A DNA stretch of 64,000 bases from Flavobacterium sp. (lineage in GTDB: Bacteria; Bacteroidota; Bacteroidia; Flavobacteriales; Flavobacteriaceae): positions 1 to 64,000 of the forward strand of contig NZ_JAIXYH010000070.1 of the NCBI RefSeq assembly GCF_027490375.1, written 5' to 3'. This document shows, piece by piece, positions 10,101 to 18,518 of this stretch (the stretch's first letter is position 1; each line of letters begins with the position of its first letter). A program made the translations under genes and the position numbers. The notes beneath the pieces are model-generated. The model saw only the letters and a program-made list of their open reading frames with translations. It did not search any database and was not told the DNA's origin.

Positions 10101-12936
10101 ACCATCGGCTTCTAATCCTGTATTACCAGAGGGATTTGAAATTACGTCCGATAACACAATCTATGTCTATTCTAGTAGTAGTGAACCAGGCAACACTTGT
10201 TTCCAAGAGTATAGTATCGACGTATTTGTAACCAATACAACGGTAACCGACGTTGCGGATGTATTTAAATGCGACACTGATAATTATGTTCTTCCGGCTA
10301 TCGTTGGTCCGGGAACTTATTACACCGCACCTAATGGACCTAACGGAACGGGTACCGCATTAGCTGCCGGCTTTGCACCGCCAGTAGGTACTAACACGTA
10401 TTATGTTTACGCTGAAAACAATAACCGTATTGCTTGTTCAGACGAAGATTCTTTTACCGTTACTATCTATCAAACACCAACGGTAGCACCTATTACTCCG
10501 GTAACGCAATGTGATTCATACATTCTACCAGCACCTCCGGCACCAGCTACAAGATGGTTTACTTTGCCAGGAGGACCAACTGTAACTAATAATGTTGAAC
10601 GTTTACCTGGTTTCAATGTGACTACCACAACTACCTTATATGCTTATGCAGAATCGGGTACTGCTGCCACACAAATTTGTTTTGACGATGAGCCTTTTGT
10701 AATTACAATAAATCAAACACCAAACATTCCTGCACAAGCTGCAATATATGCTTGCGATAGCTATATAGTACCAGCGCCTCCTGCACCTGCAACAAAGTGG
10801 TTCACCGATAATACGGGAACGGGAACAGAGATAACTGTTGGCACTACAATAAATGCTTCTACAACAATTTATGCCTACGCAGAAACTGCAACTGTCCCGA
10901 ACTGTTTTGAATATGAGCCTTTAAGCATAACGATTTACAACACACCAGTTGTAGCACCGATTGCTCCGGTTACCGTTTGTGATTCTTATACATTACTTGC
11001 TCCACCTGCACCAGCTACAAGATGGTTTACCTTACCAGGCGGACCAACAGTACCTGGTAACGTTGAGCGATTGGCTGGATTCAATGTAATAGTTACAACA
11101 ACTTTATATGCTTACGCAGAATCTGGGACAACCGCTACACAAATTTGTTTTGATGATGAGCCGTTTGTTATTACCATCAATAATTCGCCTGTAGTAGCAG
11201 CAATTGCTCCAGCTTTTGCTTGTGATACGTACATTTTACCAGCGCCACCTGCACCTGCTACACGCTGGTTTACCCAACCAGGTGGACCATCAAATGCTGC
11301 AAACACTGAATTATTTGCTGGAAATTCAATTTCAAACTCAACCACAATTTATGCTTACGCTGACACCGGAACTGTTCCAAACTGTACCGATGAGGAAGCA
11401 TTCAACATCACGATTACAACCACACCAATTATTAATCCTGCAGATATTCAGAATATAAATACTTGCGCAACTTCTTACGCGTTGCCAAACTTAACTACTC
11501 CTGGTGCAAACTACTATGCAGGACCAAATGGTACAGGCGGCGTAATAAATCCTGGCACTATTTATACTTCTAATGCTCAAGTGTATGTTTATGCGGTAAA
11601 CGGAACTGCTCCAAATACATGTGCGTCGGCGAATGAGTCATTCAATATTACATTCTACAATGTGGATGAAGTTCCTGACGTTACGGTTTGTGGATCATAC
11701 ACCCTACTACCTCTGAATACTCCAGGAGCTGCTTACTATAACGCGCCAAATGGCGGCGGTGGTGAGATACCCGTTGGAACGGTCATAAACTCAACTAGAA
11801 CAATTTACGTATACGGTATTGCACCATTTACACCTGCTTGTTCGAGCGAAACAAGTTTTATTGTAACGGTAAATCCAGCAGCAGTAGCGAATCCGGTGCC
11901 ACAAAGCTTACTGCGAGTTTGTGATTCGGATGCGAATCCAAATGACTTTATCACTGGATTTGATTTAGATACGTTAACAGCAACTATCCTTGGTAGCCAA
12001 GACCCAACTTTCTACAGTGTTGAATACTATCCTTCACCTGATGATGCTGATTTCCAGACCAATGAAATAATTACAGACAACGGACCTTTAACCGATACGT
12101 CTTTAAATACGGTTTACGTAAGAGTTAGCGATGGCAGTACTTCTGGTTGTGAAGACATCGAACCAGTAACCATAACAGTAATTCCACAGCCGGCTTCAGA
12201 TCCACTTTCAGGAACTATCTGTACTGACGTTGTAACAGGACAAATCACTTTACCTGTGATTGAAAGTGGTTACAGTTCGTCTTTCTATAATTTCAATTGG
12301 ACCAATGCTGCTGGCGATACTGTGGCTACAACTCCAAACTTCAGCCCAACAGCTGCTGGAGCTTACCAATTGGTAATAACTGCACAAGGTATCACAGGTT
12401 GTGAATCAACTCCAATTCCGGTAACAGTAATTGAATCGGCTCGACCTGCCGAGGTTAGTTTTGAAACTTTGGGTTGGTTTACGAACAGTCAGACTATTCG
12501 TGTACTTACAAATCCAGCCGATGATGGCACTAAATTCTTGTACTCGATTGATGGCCAACCGGCACAGAGCAGTAATGTATTTACCAACGTACCATCGGGT
12601 GTTCATGAAATTGTAGTTTCTGACGTAAATGGTTGCGGCTCGTTGCCATTGCCTATTACCATCGAATTGGTTGACAGCATGAAGTACTTTACACCAAACG
12701 GTGATGGTATTAATGATCGTTGGACGATCAAAGGTTTTGATCCTTCGAATCCTGCGCAAGTTTTCATTTACGATCGTTTTGGAAGATTCCTTACGCAAAT
12801 CTATACTGATGGCGATGGTTGGGATGGAACGGTAGCTGGACAGCCACTACCTGGAACCGATTACTGGTTCACGATTCAGTACGTTGAAAATGGCGTTCTG
12901 AAAGAGTATAAATCGCACTTCTCGTTGATCAGATAA
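7120..12936 (+). CDS. Giant secreted modular protein, T9SS type B cargo
   Basis: 1938 residues. A Sec signal peptide (about 1-19, cut near FSQG) leads into a choice-of-anchor L domain (about 40-275; note FRFVFASEEYGTSQCDFSDAF-type block). From about residue 590 to 1590 there are roughly 13 related modules, each opening with C-x-SY-xLP and ending in a TIYVYA/TLYAYA strand. The C terminus (about 1850-1938), YFTPNGDGINDRW...YDRFGR...GWDGT, is the gliding-motility-associated type B sorting domain. It is therefore exported across the outer membrane and kept at, or released from, the surface; an adhesin role is inferred. It stands alone between promoter 7087-7094 and terminator 12948-12972. Modules 8 and 10 are nearly identical in protein and DNA, showing recent internal duplication. 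Confidence 0.93.
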   Translation: MKKTFILLAFLSCLMGFSQGITVDATTYTPAQLVNDVLINSPCVAAQNVVASTGTNFGSTNGIGYFENLNPNFPFSRGVILTTGNVLNSPSPNNTTLSDGSNTWPGDTTLENILLSQNGVSINSINATSLTFEFTPKTPSFDFRFVFASEEYGTSQCDFSDAFAFILYNKTLDPGLTNGINLAVINGNTAVSVATIRDNEYNPLCTSENESFFGAFNGPGFGPAINYNGQTIPLTASATGLNTNHIYVIKIVIADGNDNTNFDSAIFLEANSLNVGQNVLGIDYVPANNNAICAGATLPTLNAAGLLAGTTYTWAQNGTTIAGATNSTLVLQGNPSISPLVAGENRFSVTYVEPLCTAITDEIIVFLYPTINALATVPNIHVCDTGATNYTFDLSKNTPIILSNNTAAAADDLPADTIIRYYETQAAADAGLTTNALPLSYSIPSNPNNKVIYVRIQANGTPCYVVRTFTLRIIAAPVIAATPQNITICARNSTENPPRANINLATLTTNPALNPPISYTNVVLGSQDPTAYTVTFHSTAAGASSTINNTTARLNPVNGVLASVSRIFYVRIQNASDPSCFTTTQFSLTVTPLAQVDDFPDVVVCTSYTLPPLTFAGSQYRTAANGGGTVINAGTTFTTNTTVHIWNNTGGCPGSSNFTITIANLTAITPDDETVCTSYSLPTLPYGDYYNNPNGTGTPIAEGSELTNAVNNLFVVFTDNTVSPPCVINRPFTINVIPFTPLPDYDNQFACSSYTLPPAGNGGTYYNGPNKTGGIVSPNTIINTVGVRTIYVYKESNTSPVNCTSEKSFTVTIGFSSITPPADVNSCSSYALPPPPFGEYRDAPAGGGNVITLPATLSAPLTTVYIYVPGQSCLDNLSFDVTVNVAALPTIPDVGPVCDIYTLPELGLGGQYRTAPGGTGSVRPVGFPITTPGVTTLYYYKQGAAAGCFVEEEFTVTVNQSPQISPRPQEVIRCNQPFVLDNLAFGEYYDNPGGPSASNPVLPEGFEITSDNTIYVYSSSSEPGNTCFQEYSIDVFVTNTTVTDVADVFKCDTDNYVLPAIVGPGTYYTAPNGPNGTGTALAAGFAPPVGTNTYYVYAENNNRIACSDEDSFTVTIYQTPTVAPITPVTQCDSYILPAPPAPATRWFTLPGGPTVTNNVERLPGFNVTTTTTLYAYAESGTAATQICFDDEPFVITINQTPNIPAQAAIYACDSYIVPAPPAPATKWFTDNTGTGTEITVGTTINASTTIYAYAETATVPNCFEYEPLSITIYNTPVVAPIAPVTVCDSYTLLAPPAPATRWFTLPGGPTVPGNVERLAGFNVIVTTTLYAYAESGTTATQICFDDEPFVITINNSPVVAAIAPAFACDTYILPAPPAPATRWFTQPGGPSNAANTELFAGNSISNSTTIYAYADTGTVPNCTDEEAFNITITTTPIINPADIQNINTCATSYALPNLTTPGANYYAGPNGTGGVINPGTIYTSNAQVYVYAVNGTAPNTCASANESFNITFYNVDEVPDVTVCGSYTLLPLNTPGAAYYNAPNGGGGEIPVGTVINSTRTIYVYGIAPFTPACSSETSFIVTVNPAAVANPVPQSLLRVCDSDANPNDFITGFDLDTLTATILGSQDPTFYSVEYYPSPDDADFQTNEIITDNGPLTDTSLNTVYVRVSDGSTSGCEDIEPVTITVIPQPASDPLSGTICTDVVTGQITLPVIESGYSSSFYNFNWTNAAGDTVATTPNFSPTAAGAYQLVITAQGITGCESTPIPVTVIESARPAEVSFETLGWFTNSQTIRVLTNPADDGTKFLYSIDGQPAQSSNVFTNVPSGVHEIVVSDVNGCGSLPLPITIELVDSMKYFTPNGDGINDRWTIKGFDPSNPAQVFIYDRFGRFLTQIYTDGDGWDGTVAGQPLPGTDYWFTIQYVENGVLKEYKSHFSLIR

Positions 12937-12947
12937 CAATCAAAAAA

Positions 12948-12972
12948 AGCTCCGAAATTCGGAGCTTTTTTT
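12948..12972 (+). terminator. Rho-independent terminator of the giant cargo gene
   Basis: Arms AGCTCCG (12948-12954) and CGGAGCT (12960-12966) enclose a short AATT-rich loop and are followed by TTTTTTT. It lies 11 nt after the stop codon at 12936. Confidence 0.9.
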
Positions 12973-13170
12973 ATGCACTTTTTCTCGCGTTAGGTGGCGG
13001 CGTGGAAATAAATGACGGGGAAACGGTTAAAGTTGCCGCAGTAGCGGGCGACCGGCGGAAGCCACGCTACTGCGCTGCAACTTGCCGGTTACCGGACATT
13101 TATTGCAACAAGCAACCGACGGCGCCACGAAACAACTGCGAAGCAAACCCGTAGCGCCGGAACGCCCAAA
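12973..13170 (-). repeat. Dispersed structured intergenic element, copy E2
   Basis: GC-rich non-coding block between two convergent genes. It contains a long imperfect hairpin: AATAAATG (about 12997) pairs with CATTTATT (about 13098), AAGTTG with CAACTT and GCAGTAGCG with CGCTACTGC. A second stem has arms CGGCGC/GCGCCG (13119-13163) enclosing a TGCGAAGCAAACCC loop. The tail AACGCCCAAATAAAAAA is shared almost base for base with E3 at 17720. On the minus strand it directly follows the fabH terminator T run. Confidence 0.65.
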
Positions 13171-13205
13171 TAAAAAAATCCGATGATTGAAAAACCATCG
13201 GATTT
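13171..13205 (-). terminator. Terminator of fabH
   Basis: Arms AAATCCGATG (13176-13185) and CATCGGATTT (13196-13205), loop of 10, and a T run on the minus strand (plus-strand A run 13172-13178). It lies 21 nt beyond the fabH stop. Confidence 0.88.
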
Positions 13206-13226
13206 AGAATTACCAAATAATTTGGA

Positions 13227-14231
13227 TTACCAGCGAATAATTGCCGATGCCCAAGTGAAACCACTTCCAAAAGCCGCCAATACAACCAAATCGCCTTTTT
13301 GGATTTTGCCTGCTTCCCAAGCTTCTGTAAGAGCAATTGGTACCGAAGCAGCGGTTGTGTTGCCGTATCGCTGAATGTTGTTGAACACTTGACTATCGGC
13401 GAGACCAAACTTTTGCTGGATGAACTGTGAAATGCGAAGATTTGCTTGGTGTGGAATCAGCATATTGATATCGGACACTTTTAGCTGATTGGCTTCGAGA
13501 CCTTCGTTGATTACTTCGGCAAAGCGCACAACGGCGTTTTTGAACACGAATTGTCCGTTCATATACGGCATATAACTTTCGTCGTTTGGATCGTTATCGG
13601 CAACGATATCGGAAACCCAACGCCCGCCCATGCCCGGTGCTTTAACAATTAATTCTTCGGCATGTTGGCCTTCGCTGTGGAGGTGCGTTGATAAAATCTT
13701 GCTGTCGTCGGTACTGCGAGAAACTACGGCAGCTCCTGCCCCATCGCCAAAAATCACTGATACGCCGCGACCTCGCGTAGTCATGTCTAAGCCCGTTGAA
13801 TGAACTTCGGAACCAATGACCAATATATTCTTGTACATACCTGTTTTAATAAACTGATCGGCCACAGAAAGTGCATAAACAAAACCCGAACACTGATTAC
13901 GAACATCGAGTGCTCCGACGGTTTTCAAGCCGAGTTCTTTTTGTACCAAAACACCTGGCCCCGGAAAATAGTAATCTGGACTAAGCGTAGCGAATACGAT
14001 AAAATCGATATCATCTTTTGAAATGTTGGCGCGTTCTATGGCAATTTTAGCGGCCTTTACGCCCATGGATGTAGTGGTATCTTGACCTCTAACGATGTGG
14101 CGGCGCTCCTCGATACCGGTGCGCTCGATAATCCACTCGTTGCTGGTATCCATTAGTTTGGACAAATCTGCATTTGTCACGATGTTTTCAGGCACGTAAA
14201 AACCCAAACCTGCGATTTTCGAATTATACAT
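13227..14231 (-). CDS. fabH: 3-oxoacyl-ACP synthase III (KAS III / FabH family)
   Basis: 334 residues. The thiolase-fold condensing enzyme has its full triad: Cys114 in VRNQCSGF, His261 in LIPHQANLRI and Asn291 in RYGNTTAAS, plus the N-terminal TSNEWIIERTGIEERR block. It condenses an acyl-CoA with malonyl-ACP to start fatty acid synthesis in the cytoplasm. It is slightly longer than E. coli FabH (317), with extra residues around 205-225 (DNDPNDESYMPYM). It is not next to plsX or other fab genes, so it may be a second copy acting on a specialised primer; that is inference. It is monocistronic, ending at a strong hairpin, and its start at 14231 gives the expected MYNSKIAGLGFYVPE N terminus. Confidence 0.92.
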   Translation of the reverse strand: MYNSKIAGLGFYVPENIVTNADLSKLMDTSNEWIIERTGIEERRHIVRGQDTTTSMGVKAAKIAIERANISKDDIDFIVFATLSPDYYFPGPGVLVQKELGLKTVGALDVRNQCSGFVYALSVADQFIKTGMYKNILVIGSEVHSTGLDMTTRGRGVSVIFGDGAGAAVVSRSTDDSKILSTHLHSEGQHAEELIVKAPGMGGRWVSDIVADNDPNDESYMPYMNGQFVFKNAVVRFAEVINEGLEANQLKVSDINMLIPHQANLRISQFIQQKFGLADSQVFNNIQRYGNTTAASVPIALTEAWEAGKIQKGDLVVLAAFGSGFTWASAIIRW

Positions 14232-14355
14232 TAGAAAAATTTAGATTATAACAATTTGAAAGTACTAAAGTAGCCAAAAATTTCGGAATTGTTAAAATTG
14301 AACCTGCGATAAATAAATTTGCGCTAAGAACCGATTGCTCGATTGATTTACGACA

Positions 14356-15318
14356 CTAAAATTGTTGTGGTTGCCGGCGTTTTTGTGCGTCTGGATGTAC
14401 TTCTATACATAAAATTGTGTTGGGTTGGAAAGGTGTTTGACTGTAGAAAAACACTTCACTTTGGCTTGTATGTGCCTGCACTAAGAACTGAGATCGTTGC
14501 TGGTAGCAATTTTTAACGACAACTTGTATGTTACTTTGTGGAACCACTGAAAACTCATGTGGATAAACGATAATTTCACGGGTTGAATCGGTTTCGCGGA
14601 AGAGCGTAAAATCGGAATACAGTGCAGCGACTGTGGGTTTTTTTGGCGCATTGTAGACTTCAAAAGAATAACCAAATTGAAGTGCTTTTCCGCGATGGAG
14701 AATAAGTGTGAAATCGGTAAATGCTAAAGCGTCGTCGGGATCGTGCGTTGCTAAGATTACGGCAATTTGGTTTTCGTTTGCGTAATCGAAAAGCGCTCTT
14801 CGGATGGGATTGCGCCGGGCGGTATCGATGTTGCTAAACGGCTCGTCGAGCAATAGTAATTTTGGGTTTATTGCTAAGGATTTTGCAAGTGCCGTTCGTT
14901 GTTTTTGTCCGCCACTTAAATCGATTGCCCTTTTGGAGGCAACGTCGGTTAAGTCGAAGCGTTGTAACAAGTCGGCTATAATGTCGTTTCGTTTTGCAGG
15001 AGTTGCATAAGAAAGAAACGTACCGATATTCTCGGCAACGGTAGCATACCAATTAAGTTCGAAGTCTTGCGGAACGTACTTAATATTGGGATGTCCGGGA
15101 ATAAGTTGTTGTTTTGGACCTTTTATTTTTTGGTTATCGAATACAATTTGACCGTCTTGGCAGTCGTAAATGCCGTAAATGAGTTTCAGTAAGGTGCTTT
15201 TGCCCGAACCGCTTTCGCCCAGTACAGCCAGGTGTTTACCGCTCGGTAAATCGAGGGCAAGCTTATCGATAATCAGCTGATTGGAAAAAGAGAAGGAAAC
15301 GTTTTGAATTTCGAGCAT
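14356..15318 (-). CDS. ABC transporter ATP-binding protein
   Basis: 320 residues from the ATG at 15318 (a TTG 6 nt upstream is in frame but unlikely). Walker A GESGSGKST (34-42), Q-loop at VPQD (82-85), signature LSGGQKQR (134-141), Walker B LLLLDEP (154-160) and the H-loop THD (191-193) are all intact. Residues about 225-320 form a beta-rich tail resembling the regulatory/TOBE-like domain of importer ATPases of the PotA/FbpC type. No permease or binding protein is adjacent, so the substrate is unknown. A TATTTTTG -7 element (15329-15322) lies so close to the ATG that the transcript would have almost no leader. That element sits inside the terminator hairpin of the upstream gene. Confidence 0.88.
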   Translation of the reverse strand: MLEIQNVSFSFSNQLIIDKLALDLPSGKHLAVLGESGSGKSTLLKLIYGIYDCQDGQIVFDNQKIKGPKQQLIPGHPNIKYVPQDFELNWYATVAENIGTFLSYATPAKRNDIIADLLQRFDLTDVASKRAIDLSGGQKQRTALAKSLAINPKLLLLDEPFSNIDTARRNPIRRALFDYANENQIAVILATHDPDDALAFTDFTLILHRGKALQFGYSFEVYNAPKKPTVAALYSDFTLFRETDSTREIIVYPHEFSVVPQSNIQVVVKNCYQQRSQFLVQAHTSQSEVFFYSQTPFQPNTILCIEVHPDAQKRRQPQQF

Positions 15319-15322
15319 GATC

Positions 15323-15363
15323 AAAAATAAAGGCGGTAATTTCCGAAAGAAATCCCGCCTTTA
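15323..15363 (-). terminator. Terminator of the ABC1 kinase gene
   Basis: On the minus strand AAAGGCGG and CCGCCTTT arms (plus 15355-15363 and 15329-15336) are separated by an imperfect stem with a CTTTCGG-type loop, then TATTTTTG. The T run also forms a good TAnnTTTG -7 element for the ABC gene that starts at 15318. Confidence 0.75.
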
Positions 15364-15393
15364 CAAACTAACTAACCACCAAACTAACACTTT

Positions 15394-16704
15394 TTAAACG
15401 ATATATTTTTGATAATATTGTGTATCGACCGCAGCTTTTAAGTCGAATAACAAATTGTACAATCCAAAAAAGGTTCGATTGATGTAGATAAAGTGTTGTG
15501 AACCGCGGTTTCCGTTCATTTTTCTAATTTGTGTATCCTTGCTAAATTCTTCGCTAAGTGCGGCAATTTGGTCAAAGAAAGCCGGATCTGAGAAATCGAA
15601 ACTACTTCCGTGAAACGGTTGCGTAAATACTTTCATCAAGCGTCGAAAGAGCGAGGTGAAATACACGACTTCTTCTTGGGTATCGTCGGTACGTAAAATT
15701 TCTAGCTCGTATAATTTTTCGTCGAAACGTTTCGGATCATCAATTAATTCTGGGTTTGCCAATTCGAAGTACGGATAATAGAAACTATCTGGGACTCGTT
15801 TGATGCAACCAAAATCGATTGCAATTAGTTCGTTATCTGGACTCACCAAGAAGTTCCCTGGATGCGGATCGGCATGAACGCTTTTCAAGCCGTGCATTTG
15901 AAACATATAAAAGTCCCAAAGCGCTTGGCCCAGCTTGTTTCCGAGTTCGGTGTCGGTGTTTCGGGCACAGAATTCAGAAAGGTGTTCGCCTTCCATCCAA
16001 TCCATGGCTAAGGTTTTTGCCGAGGAATATTCGGGATAATATTTCGGGAATTTCAGGTTTGGAATTTGTGCACAAGCTTTCGAAATCTCTTGACCTTGAC
16101 GTAACTCTAATTTATAGTCGGTTTCTTCGAGAAGTTTGTCTTCCACTTCTTTAAAATACCGATCTGAATCTTTGCCTTGTAGGTTAAACATTCGAATTGC
16201 GAATGGCTTCACGATGGCTAAATCGGAGCTAATGCTTTCGGCAACACCGGGATATTGAATTTTTACTGCAAGTTGTTTTTCGCCGATTGAAGCACGGTGC
16301 ACCTGACCAATACTAGCAGCATTGACCGAATCGGGCGTAAACGTGTCGAATATTTCTTCTGGATATTTCCCTAAGTAGGTTTTAAAGGTTTTCCGAACTA
16401 AGGGAGCTGACAGTGGTGGCACCGAAAACTGTGCAAGAGAGAATTTCTCGACATAGGCGCGCGGCATGATATTTTTATCCATGCTGAGCATTTGCGCCAC
16501 TTTTAAGGCCGAACCTTTTAAGTTTTTTAAACCATCGTAAATATCGGCGGCGTTGTTCTCGTTGAGTTTATCGCGCGATAAGTCGGGATTTACTAGTTTT
16601 TCGCCGTAGTAGGACAAGTAATTTGTACCCACTTTAAAACCTGTTTTTACGAGTTGCGAAGCGCGTTCAATTTTGGTAGTTGGAATTTTATCGAGTGTTT
16701 TCAT
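15394..16704 (-). CDS. ABC1/AarF (UbiB-ADCK) family atypical kinase
   Basis: 436 residues from the ATG at 16704, chosen because it forms an ATGA overlap with the preceding TetR gene; an upstream in-frame start at 16725 would overlap it by 25 nt. The family hallmarks are an N-terminal helix with K-V-A-Q (68-71, matching the KxGQ motif), the ATP-binding lysine in LAVKIQYPG, the HADPHPGNFLV loop with IDFGC, and DWMEGEHLSEF. Members control isoprenoid-lipid and quinone pathways or act as ATPases at membranes. Being translationally coupled to a TetR repressor suggests a small, inducible two-gene unit. Substrate is unknown. Confidence 0.9.
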   Translation of the reverse strand: MKTLDKIPTTKIERASQLVKTGFKVGTNYLSYYGEKLVNPDLSRDKLNENNAADIYDGLKNLKGSALKVAQMLSMDKNIMPRAYVEKFSLAQFSVPPLSAPLVRKTFKTYLGKYPEEIFDTFTPDSVNAASIGQVHRASIGEKQLAVKIQYPGVAESISSDLAIVKPFAIRMFNLQGKDSDRYFKEVEDKLLEETDYKLELRQGQEISKACAQIPNLKFPKYYPEYSSAKTLAMDWMEGEHLSEFCARNTDTELGNKLGQALWDFYMFQMHGLKSVHADPHPGNFLVSPDNELIAIDFGCIKRVPDSFYYPYFELANPELIDDPKRFDEKLYELEILRTDDTQEEVVYFTSLFRRLMKVFTQPFHGSSFDFSDPAFFDQIAALSEEFSKDTQIRKMNGNRGSQHFIYINRTFFGLYNLLFDLKAAVDTQYYQKYIV

Positions 16705-17369
16705 CGCATGTTTCCTTCCTTCCAAAGGAATTTACCTAGGTCAAACAAGCTTTCTATGGGTTTAATGTCGAGTAAATCGGTGGCTGCATTGACGGATTTT
16801 TCGATCAGGATGTCGGTTTTTTGCGCTTTAGGCGACTCGTCGGAGAGCCAGAAACGGAAAAGGAGCAGGAATTGAATCCAGGCGCCTTCGCTGTAAAGTG
16901 GTTTAGCGCGTTGGCGAAATTTATCGGGAATGCTTTGATTGTCGTATGCCTGAATACCGTCGACAAAAGTTTTGAAACGCTTGCGAAACGCTTTGAGTTG
17001 TTCTAAATCTTTTAGTTTATACTGTTCCTTTTTTACTGTTTCGAGTAGGTAACTGCGATTCAGCGCAAAAATTTCGAACAAGGTATAGAACAAAGACAAG
17101 AGTTTTGTTTTGGCGTCGTAGTTTTCGTATTGCGCATCGGATCGAAGGGCAGTTTCGGCATTGTCGAACATCTTTGTCCAGATGGCCGCTTTCACGCCGT
17201 CGAGCGAACCGAAAAAGCTGTAAAAAGTTGCTTCTTCTATTCCGTTGTGTTTACAAAAAAGGTAAACGTTTTTGTGGTGGTCGGCGCCAGAAAGGACGCT
17301 ATCCATATATTTTTCGATGATATAGTTATCGTCGATTTCGAGAACATCGGATTTTCTTTTAGCACACAT
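16701..17369 (-). CDS. TetR family transcriptional regulator
   Basis: 222 residues. The N-terminal helix-turn-helix (about 20-70: HHKNVYLFCKHNGIEEATFYSFFGSLDGVKAAI) is a recognisable TetR DNA-binding domain, and the rest is a helical ligand-binding/dimerisation domain rich in aromatic residues. It is the first gene of a two-gene operon with the ABC1 kinase (ATGA overlap). An imperfect palindrome just upstream (17409-17426) overlaps the promoter region, so it probably represses its own operon. The ligand is unknown. Confidence 0.88.
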   Translation of the reverse strand: MCAKRKSDVLEIDDNYIIEKYMDSVLSGADHHKNVYLFCKHNGIEEATFYSFFGSLDGVKAAIWTKMFDNAETALRSDAQYENYDAKTKLLSLFYTLFEIFALNRSYLLETVKKEQYKLKDLEQLKAFRKRFKTFVDGIQAYDNQSIPDKFRQRAKPLYSEGAWIQFLLLFRFWLSDESPKAQKTDILIEKSVNAATDLLDIKPIESLFDLGKFLWKEGNMR

Positions 17370-17387
17370 GATACACTAGATTTACTA

Positions 17388-17426
17388 CAAAAATACGGCA
17401 ACAAATGCTTGTACACTTGTAAACAA
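17388..17426 (-). promoter_or_regulatory. Promoter and candidate TetR operator
   Basis: On the minus strand TATTTTTG (17395-17388) matches TAnnTTTG 18 nt upstream of the TetR start. Upstream of it, 17409-17426 reads TTGTACACTTGTAAACAA, an imperfect palindrome of the form TTGTnnACnnGTnnACAA. It covers the expected -33 area, as expected for an autorepressor. No other protein candidate for this site is visible. Confidence 0.5.
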
Positions 17427-17527
17427 ACGTTAAGAATAAGCCTAAAAATGAGTAGAAAAAGACCGTAAAATGCGGGTTTTTAACCCAGAAATAGAACCAA
17501 GTTAAAATTACTGAGAAACGTTAGAAC

Positions 17528-17713
17528 GATATTTCGCGTTAGCGATTGCAGCAGCATAAAACAAAACTGCTGTTTTGCGATTTGCCGCGGTGGTGAGGCG
17601 ATTTTATGAGCCTTGCCGATGCGTGCAAATGCAAACGGCAGTGCGTTTTATACAGCGTAAAGCGCGGCGGCGCCACTACATGCTGCGCAGCAAACCCGAG
17701 CGCCGCAACGCCC
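17528..17713 (-). repeat. Dispersed structured intergenic element, copy E3
   Basis: GC-rich block in the 445-bp gap between the OmpA lipoprotein stop and the TetR start. It follows the OmpA terminator T run on the minus strand. It shares with E2 the stem CGGCGC/GCGCCG, the loop TGCGCAGCAAACCC and the AACGCCCAAATAAAAAA tail. It also has its own ATAAAAC/GTTTTAT pair where E1 has ATCCTTT/AAAGAT, a compensatory change. No gene is seen in it. Confidence 0.62.
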
Positions 17714-17760
17714 AAATAAAAAACCGCAAACGAAACAAGAGTGTATTCGCTTGCGGTTTG
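17714..17760 (-). terminator. Terminator of the lipocalin-OmpA operon
   Basis: Arms AAACCGCAA (17720-17728) and TTGCGGTTT (17751-17759) with an inner CGAA/TTCG extension. A T run follows on the minus strand (plus-strand A run at 17717-17722). It lies about 55 nt beyond the stop at 17815. Confidence 0.82.
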
Positions 17761-17814
17761 AAAATTGTTTAAGGCGTAACGTGGGTTCGCTGTGAAAATT
17801 GAACCCGCGTTGTT

Positions 17815-18507
17815 TTATTGCTTCACTTCTTTTTGAGCGTCTTCAATCATTTTTTGATTCGCTGTGATGGCAAATTCCACGCGGCGATTTTGTGCACGAC
17901 CTTCGGGTGTATCGTTTGTAGCGATAGGATCGGCGATACCCATACCTTGTGTACTGATGCGCTCTGCTTTGATACCGGTTGCTACCAGATATTGTTTAAC
18001 TGATGCCACGCGCTGTTCGCTCAATTTTTGGTTAAAATCTACAGGACCTGTGCTGTCGGTATATCCGTAGATGATAATATTTGTATCTGGATACTGCTCA
18101 AAAATCTTTTCTAACTTTAATAAGTTCGCTTTAGCTGCCTGCGTTAAAGTAGATTTACTTGTTTCGAAACGAACGGAATTTTCGCCAAGAGTTAATTTAA
18201 TCCCCTCTCCTACTCTTTCAACTTCCGCACCGGGAATGGCAGTATCAATTTCGCGTGCTTGCTTATCCATTTTGTTACCGATAACGCCGCCTACGGTACC
18301 GCCAACTACGCCACCAAGAACTGCGCCTAAGGCACCGTTACCGCCTTTACCTAAATTGTTTCCTAAAACACCGCCAATCACGGCTCCGGCTACCGCACCA
18401 ATTCCGGCACCTTTTTGTGTGTTATTCGTATTTTTTACGGCTTCGCAACTCGTTAGAGATGCTACTAAGAAAGCAGCCGCTACAGTATAAATTCCTATTT
18501 TTTTCAT
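17815..18507 (-). CDS. OmpA-family lipoprotein with glycine zipper
   Basis: 230 residues. A lipoprotein signal ends in LTSC (Cys21). Residues about 35-80 are a glycine-zipper segment (GAGIGAVAGAVIGGVLGN... repeated GxxxG), and residues about 100-220 form an OmpA/MotB C-terminal domain with YGYTDSTGP, NQKLSEQRVASVKQYL and NRRVEFAI. The domain binds peptidoglycan, so the protein links the outer membrane to the wall; similar proteins are annotated YiaD-like. It is 11 nt behind the lipocalin-like lipoprotein gene and shares its promoter. The C-terminal tail after residue 210 is short and charged. Confidence 0.92.
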   Translation of the reverse strand: MKKIGIYTVAAAFLVASLTSCEAVKNTNNTQKGAGIGAVAGAVIGGVLGNNLGKGGNGALGAVLGGVVGGTVGGVIGNKMDKQAREIDTAIPGAEVERVGEGIKLTLGENSVRFETSKSTLTQAAKANLLKLEKIFEQYPDTNIIIYGYTDSTGPVDFNQKLSEQRVASVKQYLVATGIKAERISTQGMGIADPIATNDTPEGRAQNRRVEFAITANQKMIEDAQKEVKQ

Positions 18508-18518
18508 GGGAGAATGTT

